From Streptomyces sp. CB00455 (GTDB lineage: Bacteria > Actinomycetota > Actinomycetes > Streptomycetales > Streptomycetaceae): a stretch of 64,000 nucleotides of DNA. The stretch is from assembly GCF_001905445.1 (NCBI RefSeq), contig NZ_LIVQ01000001.1, forward strand, positions 1,364,001 to 1,428,000, in the 5' to 3' direction. Under the pieces are notes generated by a model, which saw only the letters and a list, made by a program, of their open reading frames with translations, was not told the DNA's origin and did not search any database. Positions 1 through 10,222 of this stretch are shown here, one piece after another. Each line of letters starts with the position of its first letter. Position 1 is the stretch's first letter. Both the position numbers and the translations under genes were made by a program.

Positions 1-1175
1 AACGGGCCGCGGCGGCGGCCGGGCCGGCCGCGGTGGCCGGCGTACGGGAACTGCTGCTGCGGGACCCCGCCTTCGCCGCGCGCTTCGCCCAGACCTCGGC
101 GGCGCTGCGCGCCAAGTCCCTGGAGGACCGCGCCTTCTACCGGTACGCGCCCCTGCTGTCGGCCACCGAGGTCGGCGGCGACCCGGGGCAACCGGCGGTG
201 TGTGCGCAGGAGTTCCACGCCTTCAACGCCGAGAGGGAACGGGAGTGGCCCGGGACGGGAACGGTGCTGTCCACGCACGACACCAAACGCAGCGCGGACG
301 TCCGTGCCCGGATCTCGGTCCTGTCCCAGGCACCGGAGCGGATGGCGGCGGAGCCGGCGGGGGCGGCGGGGGCGGAGGCGACTGGTGCGCAGCCGGCGGG
401 GACGGAGCGGGCCGGGGCGGTGGCCGCCGGCTGCGATGTCCAGTTGGCGTGGACGGCCCGGCAGACCGCACTGGGACTCGGCGAGGTCCCGCAGGCCGTC
501 CCGCGGATGGCCGAGGCACTGCTGAAGGGGGCCCGGGAGGCCACGCTGCACACCAGCTGGACCGACCCGGACGAGGCGTATGAGGCGACGGTGGCCGGGT
601 ACGCCGCGCGCGCGGTGGAGCTGCCGCAGGACCTCGCGGAGGCGGCGCGTGCCAACCTGCTCGGCATGACGCTGGTGCACTTGACGATGCCGGGGGTGCC
701 GGAGGTCTACCAGGGCGCGGAGACGGAATACCGGGCCCTCGTGGACCCGGACAACCGGCGCCCGGCCCACTTCCCGCGCGAGGCCCTGGCCCGGCTCGAC
801 GCAGGATCCGCCCCCCTGGACCCCGCGCAGGAGAAGCTCGCGCTCACGGCCGCCGTGCTGCGGCTGCGGCGGGCGCGGCCCGAGCTCTTCACCGGCTACG
901 CGCCGCTGACGGCCCGGGGTCCGGCGGCGGACCACTGCCTGGCCTACACCCGGTCGCCCGGCCTGCTGGTCGTGGCCACCCGGCTCTCGCACCGGCTGGC
1001 CGGATCGGGCGGCTGGCGCGGCACCACCCTGCCGCTGCCACCGGGCCGCTGGACCCCCCTGTCCCCGACCCTGCCCGGACCCCCGCACGAGGGGGAAACC
1101 CCCCTCGCCGACCTCCTGACCACCTGGCCCGTCGCCCTCCTCCTCCGCACGGCCCCCGAACCCCCGCAACCCTGA
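1..1175 (+). CDS. treY: maltooligosyl trehalose synthase TreY, C-terminal half (5' end outside window)
   Basis: TreY isomerises the reducing-end alpha-1,4 bond of maltooligosaccharides to alpha,alpha-1,1, giving maltooligosyl trehalose in the cytoplasm. The frame is open from the first bases of the window, so the gene begins upstream and about 390 C-terminal residues are visible out of roughly 780 in the family. The stretch MPGVPEVYQGAE followed by LVDPDNRRP is typical of the C-terminal half of TreY in the GH13 superfamily. A Gly/Ala-rich insert at about 348-430 is low-complexity. treZ, the next enzyme of the pathway, lies 3 kb downstream on the same strand, which supports the call. The stop is followed by a repeat-rich spacer rather than an operon partner. 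Confidence 0.88.
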   Translation, partial: RAAAAAGPAAVAGVRELLLRDPAFAARFAQTSAALRAKSLEDRAFYRYAPLLSATEVGGDPGQPAVCAQEFHAFNAEREREWPGTGTVLSTHDTKRSADVRARISVLSQAPERMAAEPAGAAGAEATGAQPAGTERAGAVAAGCDVQLAWTARQTALGLGEVPQAVPRMAEALLKGAREATLHTSWTDPDEAYEATVAGYAARAVELPQDLAEAARANLLGMTLVHLTMPGVPEVYQGAETEYRALVDPDNRRPAHFPREALARLDAGSAPLDPAQEKLALTAAVLRLRRARPELFTGYAPLTARGPAADHCLAYTRSPGLLVVATRLSHRLAGSGGWRGTTLPLPPGRWTPLSPTLPGPPHEGETPLADLLTTWPVALLLRTAPEPPQP

Positions 1176-1675
1176 CCCATGACCTCCGCTCGCCACCGGG
1201 TCCTGGCGCACACCCACGACCTGCCCCCCGGCAGCGTCCGGCCGGCCGGACGCAGAAGCCTCCAGGGCCCCGGCGCGCCCCAGCCCCGCCAGCGCTTGAG
1301 ACGCGAGCCCGGATCCTCGGCGACGTACGACACCGCAGCCAAGGACTGAAGCAGGAGCCACGGACGCGCCCCCGCCCCCGCCGACGCCCGATGCGCGGGC
1401 CCGCGCAGCCGGCCCAGCGCGGGTCCGGCGCCGGTCCGGACGGCCGCCCCGGACGGGCCGACGGGTGGGATACCGGCCGGGGCTGGCGGGGGGTCCGGCA
1501 CGGGCCCGGCGGGCGCCCCGGCAGGCGGCCCAGCCGGTCCGGCACGGGCCCGGCGGGCGCCCCGGCAGGCGGCCCAGCGCGGGTCCGGCGGGGGCTCGGG
1601 ACGGGCCGGTGGGTGGGGTACCGGCCGGTAGACGGGCAGGTCGGGGGAAGTGCGGGGCGCGCGGAGCAGTAGGCG
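1176..1675. other. 500-bp GC-rich spacer without a convincing gene
   Basis: This is the spacer between treY and the M14 peptidase. Open frames on both strands read as Pro/Arg/Gly-rich shadows with no recognisable domain. The right half holds a 44-bp tandem duplication (listed separately). No clear promoter or RNA gene is visible. Confidence 0.5.
1492..1578. repeat. 44-bp tandem duplication
   Basis: Two identical 43-base copies start at 1492 and 1536 (44-bp period), each beginning GGTCCGGCACGGGCC and ending GGCGGCCCAGC. A degraded relative of the unit end (CAGCGCGGGTCCGGCG) occurs near 1415 and again at 1575, so the array may once have been longer. It is a non-coding minisatellite. Confidence 0.85.
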
Positions 1676-3130
1676 GTGCGGCGGGCGGGCATGGCATCCC
1701 TTGTGACCCTCCTCCGTGACATGTGCTACCCAACACCGCACGAACTCGCCCTGGCCGCGCGGGCCCTGGCGGACGACCACCCCGGCGAGGCCCGACTCCG
1801 TCAGGTGGGCACCTCCCGGGCCGGGCAACCCCTCTGGCTGCTGTCCATCGCCGAGGCCGGCTCCCGTTACGGCACCGGCCCGTACGCCCCGGGCCCGGGC
1901 ACGGCCGCCGACACAGGCCCCTGCCCCGGCCCCGGCGGCCACAACAGCGGCACCACCGGCAGAGGCACCACCGGCCCCGGCACCGGCAACCGCAACGTCC
2001 TCGTCGTCGCCGGGGCCCACGCCAACGAGCCCGTCGGCGGCGCGACCGCCCTCTCCCTCGCCCGCCGCGTCCTGCGCGACCCGGCCCCGCGGGCAGGCTG
2101 CGCCTGGCACTTCCTGCTCTGCGCCGACCCGGACGGCGCTGCCCTGCACCGCACGCCCCGCCCCTACTCGCTCCTCGACTACCACCGGAACTTCTTCCGG
2201 CCCCCCGGCCCCGAACAGCCCGAGTGGGCGCCCTCTTTACTGCCCCCCGACCGGCTGCCGCCCGAGACCCTGGTCCTGACCGCCCTCATCGACGAGCTGC
2301 GGCCCGTCCTCCAGGTCTCCCTGCACGCCACCGACCTCGGCGGCTCCTGGGTGCAGCTCACCCGGGACATCCCCGGCCTCGCCGAGCCGTTCGCCAAGTC
2401 GGCCGCCGAGCTGCGCATCCCGGTGGAGAACGGGGCCTCGGACGCCGCCGGCTGGTCCTCCCCCGGGCCCGGAATCTTCGTCATCCCGCAGCCCGGGAGC
2501 GGGGCGGCCGGGGCCTTCCACCCCGAGGACACCCGGCTCAGCACCTGGTACCACGCCCATCGCTACGCCGGCACCACCGCGATCGTCGAAGTCCCCATGT
2601 GGGCCTCCCACCTGGTGGACGACCCGGCTCCGCACCCCGACCCGCGCCGCGCCCTGCGGATGCTGGCCGGCCGGCTCACCACGGACACCGCCCTCGTGGC
2701 CGGTGTCCGGAAGGGGATCGGGCCCGGCCCGCTGCCGCGGTCGGACCCGGCCTGCGCGCCCCTGCTGCGTGCGGTGGACTGGACGCTCGCGCTCATCCCG
2801 CGGATCACCGCCGAGTGGACCGGCGGCGCCGCCCCGACCGAGGCGACCGTGGCGTTCATCGCCAGCATCGACGCCTTCGGCCGGCGCCTGTCGCTGCGCG
2901 CCGCCTCCATGCTGCTGCGGGTGCTGCGCGCCCAGGGACACCGGTCGGCTCCCGGGCTGGACCGGCTGGTCACCGGGTGGTGCGAGGAGTTCGCAGCCCA
3001 CTTCCAGGCCCGCTGGGTCCCGGTCGCCACCCAGGTCGAGCACCAGTCCCGGACCGTCCTGGCCGCCTACGACCGTCTCACCGCCGCCACCGCCACCGGC
3101 GCTCCGGCCCCCACCACCCTGGACCGGTGA
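1676..3130 (+). CDS. M14-family zinc carboxypeptidase-like protein
   Basis: This is a probable metallocarboxypeptidase or related amidohydrolase. The zinc ligands are visible as HANE (His115, Glu118) in VAGAHANEPVG and His217 in VSLHATDLGGSW. The catalytic general-base Glu is Glu305 in AIVEVPMW. An insert at about residues 66-106, rich in Gly, Thr and Pro, interrupts the core just before the first zinc motif. There is no obvious signal peptide, so it is probably cytoplasmic. The GTG at 1676 has GGAG nine bases upstream; ATG codons at 1691 and 1721 are alternatives and the start is uncertain. It sits between treY and treZ but has no evident link to trehalose. The substrate cannot be inferred. 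Confidence 0.8.
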   Translation: MRRAGMASLVTLLRDMCYPTPHELALAARALADDHPGEARLRQVGTSRAGQPLWLLSIAEAGSRYGTGPYAPGPGTAADTGPCPGPGGHNSGTTGRGTTGPGTGNRNVLVVAGAHANEPVGGATALSLARRVLRDPAPRAGCAWHFLLCADPDGAALHRTPRPYSLLDYHRNFFRPPGPEQPEWAPSLLPPDRLPPETLVLTALIDELRPVLQVSLHATDLGGSWVQLTRDIPGLAEPFAKSAAELRIPVENGASDAAGWSSPGPGIFVIPQPGSGAAGAFHPEDTRLSTWYHAHRYAGTTAIVEVPMWASHLVDDPAPHPDPRRALRMLAGRLTTDTALVAGVRKGIGPGPLPRSDPACAPLLRAVDWTLALIPRITAEWTGGAAPTEATVAFIASIDAFGRRLSLRAASMLLRVLRAQGHRSAPGLDRLVTGWCEEFAAHFQARWVPVATQVEHQSRTVLAAYDRLTAATATGAPAPTTLDR

Positions 3131-3505
3131 CCGGCAGCCCGGCTCCGGCCCGCCGTACGCCACCCGTTCGGGAACGCGTTCCACCGCACGGGACGGGGCC
3201 CCCGATGCGTGCGCGGCGGCCCCGCGGCAAACGCCGGGACAAACGGCCGGGGCATGCGGGCGCGCCCGGCCGGAACACCTGACCACGGGACCACCGGACC
3301 ACCGGACCGCCGGACCGCCGGACCGCCGGACCGCCGCACTGGACCACCCCCGGACCGCCGGACCGCCCCGCCAGACCACCGGACCACCCCGCCGAACCAC
3401 CGGACCGCCGGACACCGCACCGGACCACCGGACACCGCCGGCACCGCAACACCCCGCCGCCCCGTCGGGACACCGGGTCGCAAGGACGCCGAAGCGGCGA
3501 ACCGC
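3131..3505. other. 375-bp spacer dominated by a short tandem repeat
   Basis: This is the space between the convergent M14 gene and the DUF1707-FHA gene. Frames through it are Arg/Pro/Gly shadows of the repeat. No RNA gene or clear U-tract terminator is seen. Confidence 0.5.
3281..3450. repeat. degenerate microsatellite, unit about 8 bp (GGACCGCC / GGACCACC)
   Basis: About 170 bp is built mostly from CCGGACCGCCGGACC and CCGGACCACCGGACC variants, with perfect 8-bp periodicity over 3303-3335 and decay on both sides. It lies between two convergent genes. There are no spacers of constant length, so it is not a CRISPR. Confidence 0.85.
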
Positions 3506-4069
3506 TCAGCTCGCGGACAGCCGGAAGGTCATCTTTCCGAAACCGACCTGGTCCCCGTCCCGCACCACCGCGGAGCCCGTCACCCGGTGTCCGTTGACCG
3601 TGGTGCCGTTCGTCGAGCCGAGATCCTTCAGCACCCACACCCCGCCCTGCATGCTGAGCTCCGCGTGCGCCCGGGAGACGGTCTCGTGGCTGAGCCGCAG
3701 CCCGTTCCCCGGGTCGCGGCCGATCCGCAGGGCGGCCGCGCTCGGGTGCGGCAGCAACAGCTTGGGGAGCTTCTCGGCGGCCCAGGCGCGCCGGACACCG
3801 ACCGTGACGGCGGAGACCCGCCCCACCCAGCCGAACAGCCGTCGCGTCCACGGGCTTTCGGCGGCCTCCCGTGTCCGCAGGTCCGCGGTGAGGACCGCGA
3901 GGTCCTCGGAGCGACGCGCCACCAGGGCGAGTTCCATCCGGCGCAGGAACGTGTCGTGGGACAGCTTCCCGAGGGCGGCGCCCTCCCGGAGCTGGCCCAG
4001 CGCCCGGTCGCGCTCGGCGTCGGACAGCCGCGGCGCGGGGAAGGCGGGGAACTCGAAACTGGACGTCAC
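3506..4069 (-). CDS. DUF1707 and FHA domain protein
   Basis: A 187-residue protein with an N-terminal DUF1707 domain (about 12-64, starting PRLSDAERDRALGQLREG) and a C-terminal FHA domain (about 105-185). The FHA phosphothreonine-binding motifs are visible: IGRD, VSRAH and DLGSTNGTTVNG. FHA domains bind phosphothreonine peptides, so this is likely a target or adaptor of Ser/Thr kinase signalling; DUF1707 is common in actinobacterial membrane-linked proteins and has no settled function. I chose the GTG at 4069 because it precedes the DUF1707 start by a few residues. The upstream extension would overlap the treZ promoter and reads as junk. It diverges from treZ with about 110 bp between starts. 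No membrane segment is evident. Confidence 0.8.
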   Translation of the reverse strand: MTSSFEFPAFPAPRLSDAERDRALGQLREGAALGKLSHDTFLRRMELALVARRSEDLAVLTADLRTREAAESPWTRRLFGWVGRVSAVTVGVRRAWAAEKLPKLLLPHPSAAALRIGRDPGNGLRLSHETVSRAHAELSMQGGVWVLKDLGSTNGTTVNGHRVTGSAVVRDGDQVGFGKMTFRLSAS

Positions 4070-4179
4070 AGGGTGATTGTCGGCCCGTCGGGGCCGGAGT
4101 GTCCAGAACTCCCCCGCCGGGCCCGGAATGATGGGCACGATACGCATGCTGGACAGCGCCGCAGACGAGGGGAACGTCC

Positions 4180-5928
<1,749 letters not shown>

Positions 5929-6003
5929 CCCCCTGACCTCCTGACTCCTGGTCCCGGCCGGCTGACCGGGCCACCGGGCCCCGGCCGGACGGGTCGCCTT
6001 CCG

Positions 6004-6056
6004 GTCGGGTCCCCACCCGACGGGACCTACCCGACGGGACCTGCCCGGCGAGACCT
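6004..6056. repeat. 14-bp tandem repeat and small hairpin between treZ and the M24 gene
   Basis: Units ACCCGACGGGACCT at 6015 and 6029 are identical, and a third (6043-6056) is diverged and runs into the stop codon of the M24 peptidase gene. GTCGGGT (from 6004) can pair with ACCCGAC, giving a short hairpin that could end either convergent transcript. There is no T-run. Confidence 0.7.
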
Positions 6057-7179
6057 ACTCGACGACGGCCAGCTCGCGCGGGGCGTTGTTCAGCCGGCGG
6101 GCGCCGTCCTCGGTGACGGTCACGATGTCCTCGATGCGGACGCCGAAGCGGCCGGGCAGGTAGATGCCCGGCTCCACGGAGAAGCACATGCCGGGGACGA
6201 GCGGCTGCTCCTCCCCCTCGACCATGTACGGCGGCTCGTGCGTGGTGACGCCGATGCCGTGGCCGGTGCGGTGGATGAAACGGTCGCCGTATCCGAATCC
6301 GGTGATCACCGCGCGGGCCGCCCGGTCCACCTCCTGACAGGAGACCCCCGGCCGGACCGCCGCCACACCCGCCTGCTGGGCCTCGCGGACGATGTCGTGG
6401 ACGCGCTGCTCCTCGGGGCCCGGCTCGCCCACGTGCACGGTGCGGGAGATGTCGGAGCCGTAGCCGTGGCGCAGGCCGCCGAAGTCGAGGACCACCATGT
6501 CGCCGTGCGTAATGACCCGGTCTCCCGCCTCGTGGTGCGGGTTGGCTCCGTTGGGGCCGGAGCCGACGACGGTGAAGTCGACCTGGGAGTGGCCGTGCAC
6601 GCGCAGCAGCGCGGCCAGTTCGGCGGCCACTTCCGTTTCCCGGCGCCCGGCGAAGGGCAGGTGGAGGATCTGCGCGAAGGCAGCGTCGGCGGCGGCCCCC
6701 GCCGCCGCGAGGCGCTCCAGCTCCCGCTCGTCCTTCACCGCCCGCAGCATGGGCAGGGAGTCGGTGAGCGGCACGTAGGAGGTGGCGGGCAACTCCCGCT
6801 GGAGGCCGAGCAGGTGCAGGGCCCAGGTGTTGTCGCTCACGCCGAAGCGCCCGGCCGCGTCCAGCAGCGGGGCGGTGATCGCGTACGGGTTCTTCCCGTC
6901 GGACCAGTCCCGCAGGCTCAGCGCGCTGGCGCCGGGGGCCTTGGCCGCGTCGGGGGCCTCCAGGGCGGGTACGACGAGCACCGGTTCCCGTCCGGCGGCC
7001 AGGACGAGCAGGGTCAGCCGCTCGGTCTCGGCGGTCGGCCGGTAGCCGGTGAGGTGCGCGAGGTCGGGCCCGGGAGCGATCAGCAGCCCGGCCAGTCCCG
7101 CGTCGGCGGCGCTCTGGGCGGCGGCGGTCATCCGGGCGGAGTAGTCGTCGGCCGTGAAGGGTGCGGGGTCAGAAGTCAT
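6055..7179 (-). CDS. M24-family Xaa-Pro aminopeptidase/dipeptidase
   Basis: A cytoplasmic pita-bread-fold metallopeptidase of the M24B group (Xaa-Pro dipeptidase or aminopeptidase P-like), 374 residues. The five dinuclear metal ligands are visible: Asp232 (VVLDFGG), Asp243 (YGSDISRT), His307 (RTGHGIG), Glu336 (FSVEPGIY) and Glu350 (VRIEDIV). An N-terminal creatinase-like domain covers about residues 10-145. The start codon overlaps the end of the upstream LysR gene by 11 bp, so the two are one transcription unit and translationally coupled. The exact substrate (Xaa-Pro dipeptide or N-terminal Xaa-Pro) cannot be told from sequence. Confidence 0.9.
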   Translation of the reverse strand: MTSDPAPFTADDYSARMTAAAQSAADAGLAGLLIAPGPDLAHLTGYRPTAETERLTLLVLAAGREPVLVVPALEAPDAAKAPGASALSLRDWSDGKNPYAITAPLLDAAGRFGVSDNTWALHLLGLQRELPATSYVPLTDSLPMLRAVKDERELERLAAAGAAADAAFAQILHLPFAGRRETEVAAELAALLRVHGHSQVDFTVVGSGPNGANPHHEAGDRVITHGDMVVLDFGGLRHGYGSDISRTVHVGEPGPEEQRVHDIVREAQQAGVAAVRPGVSCQEVDRAARAVITGFGYGDRFIHRTGHGIGVTTHEPPYMVEGEEQPLVPGMCFSVEPGIYLPGRFGVRIEDIVTVTEDGARRLNNAPRELAVVE

Positions 7180-8020
7180 ACGGGGATCCTGCCGTGAGGC
7201 GTGCGGCGAGCGCAGCGGCCGCGCCGGTCACGATCCCGGGCGAGAGCAGTTCCGTGCGGTGCACCAGGCGCGGCGCGGACAGCGGTACGGCGACCCCCGC
7301 GCCCGCGGCTTCGGCGACCCGGCGCGGCAGCAGCACGAGACCGTGTCCGGCGGCGGCCAGGGCGCAGAGGGCGAACAGGTCGGTGCCGTCGTAGCGGGCG
7401 GCGGCGCGGGCGGCCCGCAGCGCGAGGCCCACGCCGGGGGCGTCGAGCCAGCGCGCCTCGGCGAGGTCGTCCAGCCGGACCGCTGCCCGCCCGGCGAAGG
7501 GATGCCCGGTGGGCAACAGGACGGCCAGCTCCTCCTCGCCCAGACCCGTCACGGTCAGGGGTGCCACGTCGGGCAGCCGCAGCGGGTCGCTGGGCGCGGC
7601 CGGGCCGTCGACCAGGCCGAGGTCGCAGCCGCCGGTGGCGACGGCGGCCGGCACCTCGGCCGGGGGCAGCACCCGCAGGGTGACCCCGGTGACGGGCAGG
7701 GCCGCGAGCAGCCGCGGGCCGACGGCGAGCGGGGAGGCGGCGAGGGTGACCCGCCCGGGTGGCGCGGCGGCCAGCCGCAGCACGTCGGCGCGCGCGGCGT
7801 CGAGCCGCAGCAGCAGCGGGCCGGCGTGCTCAAGCAGCCGCGCGCCGGCGGGGGTCGGCGCGACGGGCCGTCGGGTGAGCAGCGCCGCGCGCAGGTCGCC
7901 CTCCAGGGCGGCGATGTGCTGGGAGACGGCGGACTGGGTGTAACCGAGCTCGCGTGCGGCCGCGGAGAAGGAGCCCAGCCGGGCCACGGCCACGAAGGTG
8001 CGGAGCAGGTGCGGGTCCAT
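7169..8020 (-). CDS. LysR-family transcriptional regulator
   Basis: A 283-residue LysR-type regulator. The winged helix-turn-helix is at residues 1-60 (LLRTFVAVARLGSFSAAARELGY is the usual first helix region), followed by a short linker and a periplasmic-binding-protein-like effector domain from about 88. It is translated just upstream of, and overlapping, the M24 peptidase, and diverges from the amidotransferase-like gene with 78 bp between starts. LysR proteins usually act on the divergent gene and themselves, so the shared intergenic region 8021-8098 is the likely operator site. The effector is unknown. Confidence 0.9.
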   Translation of the reverse strand: MDPHLLRTFVAVARLGSFSAAARELGYTQSAVSQHIAALEGDLRAALLTRRPVAPTPAGARLLEHAGPLLLRLDAARADVLRLAAAPPGRVTLAASPLAVGPRLLAALPVTGVTLRVLPPAEVPAAVATGGCDLGLVDGPAAPSDPLRLPDVAPLTVTGLGEEELAVLLPTGHPFAGRAAVRLDDLAEARWLDAPGVGLALRAARAAARYDGTDLFALCALAAAGHGLVLLPRRVAEAAGAGVAVPLSAPRLVHRTELLSPGIVTGAAAALAARLTAGSPYDF

Positions 8021-8098
8021 GGCTCCAGCATCCCATCAGTGCTGCTTATCGACCGTGCAGGAACAATCGTTGGCGCTGAAGTGGGCCGCGGTACCAGC

Positions 8099-9031
8099 AT
8101 GGACGACATGACCACCGCATCCAGTCGAGCCCGCACGTCCCCCCGGCCGGCTGCGTCGCCCGATGCGTCGCCTGCCGTGTCGCCTGCCGTGTCGACGACA
8201 GCCGCTTCCGCCATCGCTTCCGCCGCCCCGGCGTTCCCGGTCGCCCGGATCGCCCTCGTCGGCGACCGCTCGCCCCACGTGGAGTCCCACACCCGGATCC
8301 CGGTCCTCCTCGACGCCCTCGCCGCCCGCGACGGGCTCGTCCTCGACGCCTACTGGATCCCCACCGGCGACGCCGGAGCCGAGGCCGCCGCCGGCACGCT
8401 CGCCCGCTTCGACGCGGTCTGGGTGCTCCCCGGGAGCCCGTACGCCAGCGAGGCCGGGGCGCTCGCCGCGATCCGGGTGGCCCGGGAGGAGCGCATCCCC
8501 TTCCTCGGAACCTGCGGCGGCTTCCAGCACACCCTGCTGGAGTACGCCCGGACGGTGTGCGGGCTGGCGGACACCGCCCACGCCGAGAACGACCCAGGGG
8601 CGGCGGACCTGCTGATCGCGCCGCTCGCCTGCTCGCTCGTCGGGCACGAGGGCCTCGTACGGGCCGAGCCCGGTTCGCTCGCCGAGGCGGCGCTCGGCGC
8701 CGAGCGCTCCCTGGAGCACTACCACTGCACCTACGGGCCCGCCCCCCGCCACCTGCCGGCGCTCGCCGCGCACGGGCTGCGGCTGTCGGGACACGACGAG
8801 GAGGGGCAGGTGCGGATCGCCGAGCTGCCCGGCCACCCCTTCTTCCTGGCCACCCTCTTCCAGCCCGAGCTGCACGGGGACGGGACCCGGCCGCACCCCG
8901 TCGTCCGGGCCTTCGCCGCGGCGGCCGTGGCGCACGCAGCCGCGCGTGCCACGGGGCACACCACGGGGCACACCACGGGGCACGCCACGGGACCCGCCGT
9001 CCCCGGGCAACCCACCGCCGCCGCCGGATAA
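8099..9031 (+). CDS. class I glutamine amidotransferase-like protein (CTP synthase C-terminal-region related)
   Basis: A protein of 310 residues related to the glutaminase half of CTP synthase. The nucleophile elbow GTCGGFQH carries Cys139 (a TGC codon, so not selenocysteine). The family is annotated by others as CTP synthase C-terminal region-related; its reaction is not established. The synthetase half is absent, so it cannot make CTP alone. The first 45 or so residues are Ala/Ser/Pro-rich and repetitive and may not all be translated; the ATG at 8099 has a poor ribosome site, so the true start may be downstream. The C terminus carries a (GHTTGHTT)-type repeat from a 12-bp DNA repeat. It diverges from the LysR gene. 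Confidence 0.75.
   Translation: MDDMTTASSRARTSPRPAASPDASPAVSPAVSTTAASAIASAAPAFPVARIALVGDRSPHVESHTRIPVLLDALAARDGLVLDAYWIPTGDAGAEAAAGTLARFDAVWVLPGSPYASEAGALAAIRVAREERIPFLGTCGGFQHTLLEYARTVCGLADTAHAENDPGAADLLIAPLACSLVGHEGLVRAEPGSLAEAALGAERSLEHYHCTYGPAPRHLPALAAHGLRLSGHDEEGQVRIAELPGHPFFLATLFQPELHGDGTRPHPVVRAFAAAAVAHAAARATGHTTGHTTGHATGPAVPGQPTAAAG
8946..8990. repeat. 12-bp tandem repeat inside the amidotransferase-like gene
   Basis: About 3.5 copies of CACGGGGCACAC encode the C-terminal GHTT-type peptide repeat. The period is a multiple of three, so copy-number change would keep the frame. Confidence 0.75.
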
Positions 9032-9104
9032 CGCGTCGCGGGACCACCCTCCTGATCGGCTATGCTGTGCATGCACGTCGAACGGGTGGTCCGCCGCCCT
9101 TCGT

Positions 9105-9178
9105 GGTGGGTGTAGCTCAGTTGGTAGAGCACCTGGTTGTGGTCCAGGTGGCCGCGGGTTCAAGTCCCGTCACTCACC
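9105..9178 (+). tRNA. tRNA-His (anticodon GTG)
   Basis: A full cloverleaf can be drawn. Acceptor GTGGGTG (9106-9112) pairs with CACTCAC (9171-9177) with one G-U. The D arm is AGCTCAGTTGGTAGAGC. The anticodon stem CCTGG/CCAGG encloses TTGTGGT with anticodon GTG. The T arm loop is TTCAAGT. The base at 9105 is G and can pair with C at 9178, the extra G-1 that marks histidine tRNAs. CCA is not encoded. A strong hairpin terminator follows directly. Confidence 0.97.
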
Positions 9179-9186
9179 CTGATGGT

Positions 9187-9231
9187 CCCCTGGGGGGTAC
9201 GAGGTTTCCTCGTACCCCCCAGGGGCTTTTT
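9187..9231 (+). terminator. intrinsic terminator after tRNA-His
   Basis: A perfect 18-bp stem (9187-9204 with 9208-9225) has a three-base loop and a CTTTTT tail. It lies between the tRNA and the end of the convergent alpha/beta-hydrolase gene, and the hairpin could serve both directions, though the T-run favours the plus strand. Confidence 0.92.
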
Positions 9232-9241
9232 CGTATCGGCA

Positions 9242-9997
9242 CTAGCTCCGCAGGAACGCCTCGACTTCGGTCGCGAAGGCCACCGGCGTCTCGTGCGGCG
9301 GGTAGTGGCCCGTGCCCGGGACAGTCCTGATGCGGCAGTTCGGGTACCAGGTCTTCCACGTGGCGCGCATCACCTCGGCGGTGAGGGCGAGGTCGTACTC
9401 CCCGACCAGGACCAGCACGGGGACCGTGTTGCCCTTCACGGCGGCGGAGAGGTCCAGCGGCTGCCAGCTCGCCAGGTACGCGGCGAAGACCTCGGGCCGG
9501 CAGGCGGCGAGGGAGTGGCCCACCATGCGATCGAGCCAGTGGCGGCTCGCGCGGTTGCCGGTGACCAGCGCGAGGATCGCCCGGCGCTTGTCGGGATCCT
9601 CGGCGGCGCCGTGGAAGAGCGCGTGGGTGGCGTCGTCCATCTCGTACGGCGCGGCCGGCACCGGGGCGACCCCGACGAGCTTCTCGATCCGTTCGGGGGC
9701 GCGGACGAGGACCTGCTGGGCCGCCTTGGCGCCCATGGAGTGGCCGAGGAGGGAGAAGGTGTCCCAGCCGAGCTGGTCGGCGAGTTCGAGGACGTCGTCG
9801 GCGATCTCCGGGACGCTGTAGCGGCCGGCGACGTCCCGCCGCTCGCCGTAGCCCCGGTAGTCGAGGAAGGCGTACGAGAACCCCTCCGGGTCCAGGTACT
9901 CCAGCACGGAGCCCCAGTTGGCGGACGTCCCGAACCAGTCGTGCAGCACGATGACGCGGACGGGTCCGGTGCCGATCCTGCGGTGGGCGATGGCCAT
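9242..9997 (-). CDS. alpha/beta-hydrolase
   Basis: A 251-residue serine hydrolase of the alpha/beta fold. The nucleophile elbow GHSMG places Ser87. The oxyanion region follows LHDWFG, the acid is probably Asp in GEYDLALT, and the catalytic His is in GTGHYPP. No signal peptide is present, so it is cytoplasmic. The ATG at 9997 is chosen because GAGGGAG lies just upstream; the longer frame adds 40 residues of low-quality sequence. It is convergent with the tRNA and monocistronic. Substrate is unknown; esterase, lactonase or haloperoxidase-like activities all fit. Confidence 0.85.
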   Translation of the reverse strand: MAIAHRRIGTGPVRVIVLHDWFGTSANWGSVLEYLDPEGFSYAFLDYRGYGERRDVAGRYSVPEIADDVLELADQLGWDTFSLLGHSMGAKAAQQVLVRAPERIEKLVGVAPVPAAPYEMDDATHALFHGAAEDPDKRRAILALVTGNRASRHWLDRMVGHSLAACRPEVFAAYLASWQPLDLSAAVKGNTVPVLVLVGEYDLALTAEVMRATWKTWYPNCRIRTVPGTGHYPPHETPVAFATEVEAFLRS

Positions 9998-10222
9998 GCG
10001 TTCTCCCTCGGTGACGGGACGAAGAAAACCGACGCCGTAGGTACTGCCCGCCGCACATGCGGTCACACCGGGGAACCGCGCGCCCTCCCGCTCCGGTACG
10101 CCCGGGGCGGCCGCCACCGCGGCGACCTCGCGGTGGCCCGGCCTCGGGGAACATCGGTACAGCCGTTGGCGCTGAGATTGATCACGAGGTCTGGCTGCGG
10201 AGCTCCGTGGTCGGGTGAGTGC

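Noticed and set aside
3281..3450. CRISPR-like array
   Set aside because: The repeat unit is 8 bp with no spacers and no cas genes in the window.
8510..8525. Selenocysteine in the amidotransferase-like protein
   Set aside because: The nucleophile codon is TGC, a normal cysteine.
9105..9231. tRNA-His as attachment site of an integrated element
   Set aside because: No integrase, no repeat of the tRNA 3' end in the window, and the neighbours are core genes.
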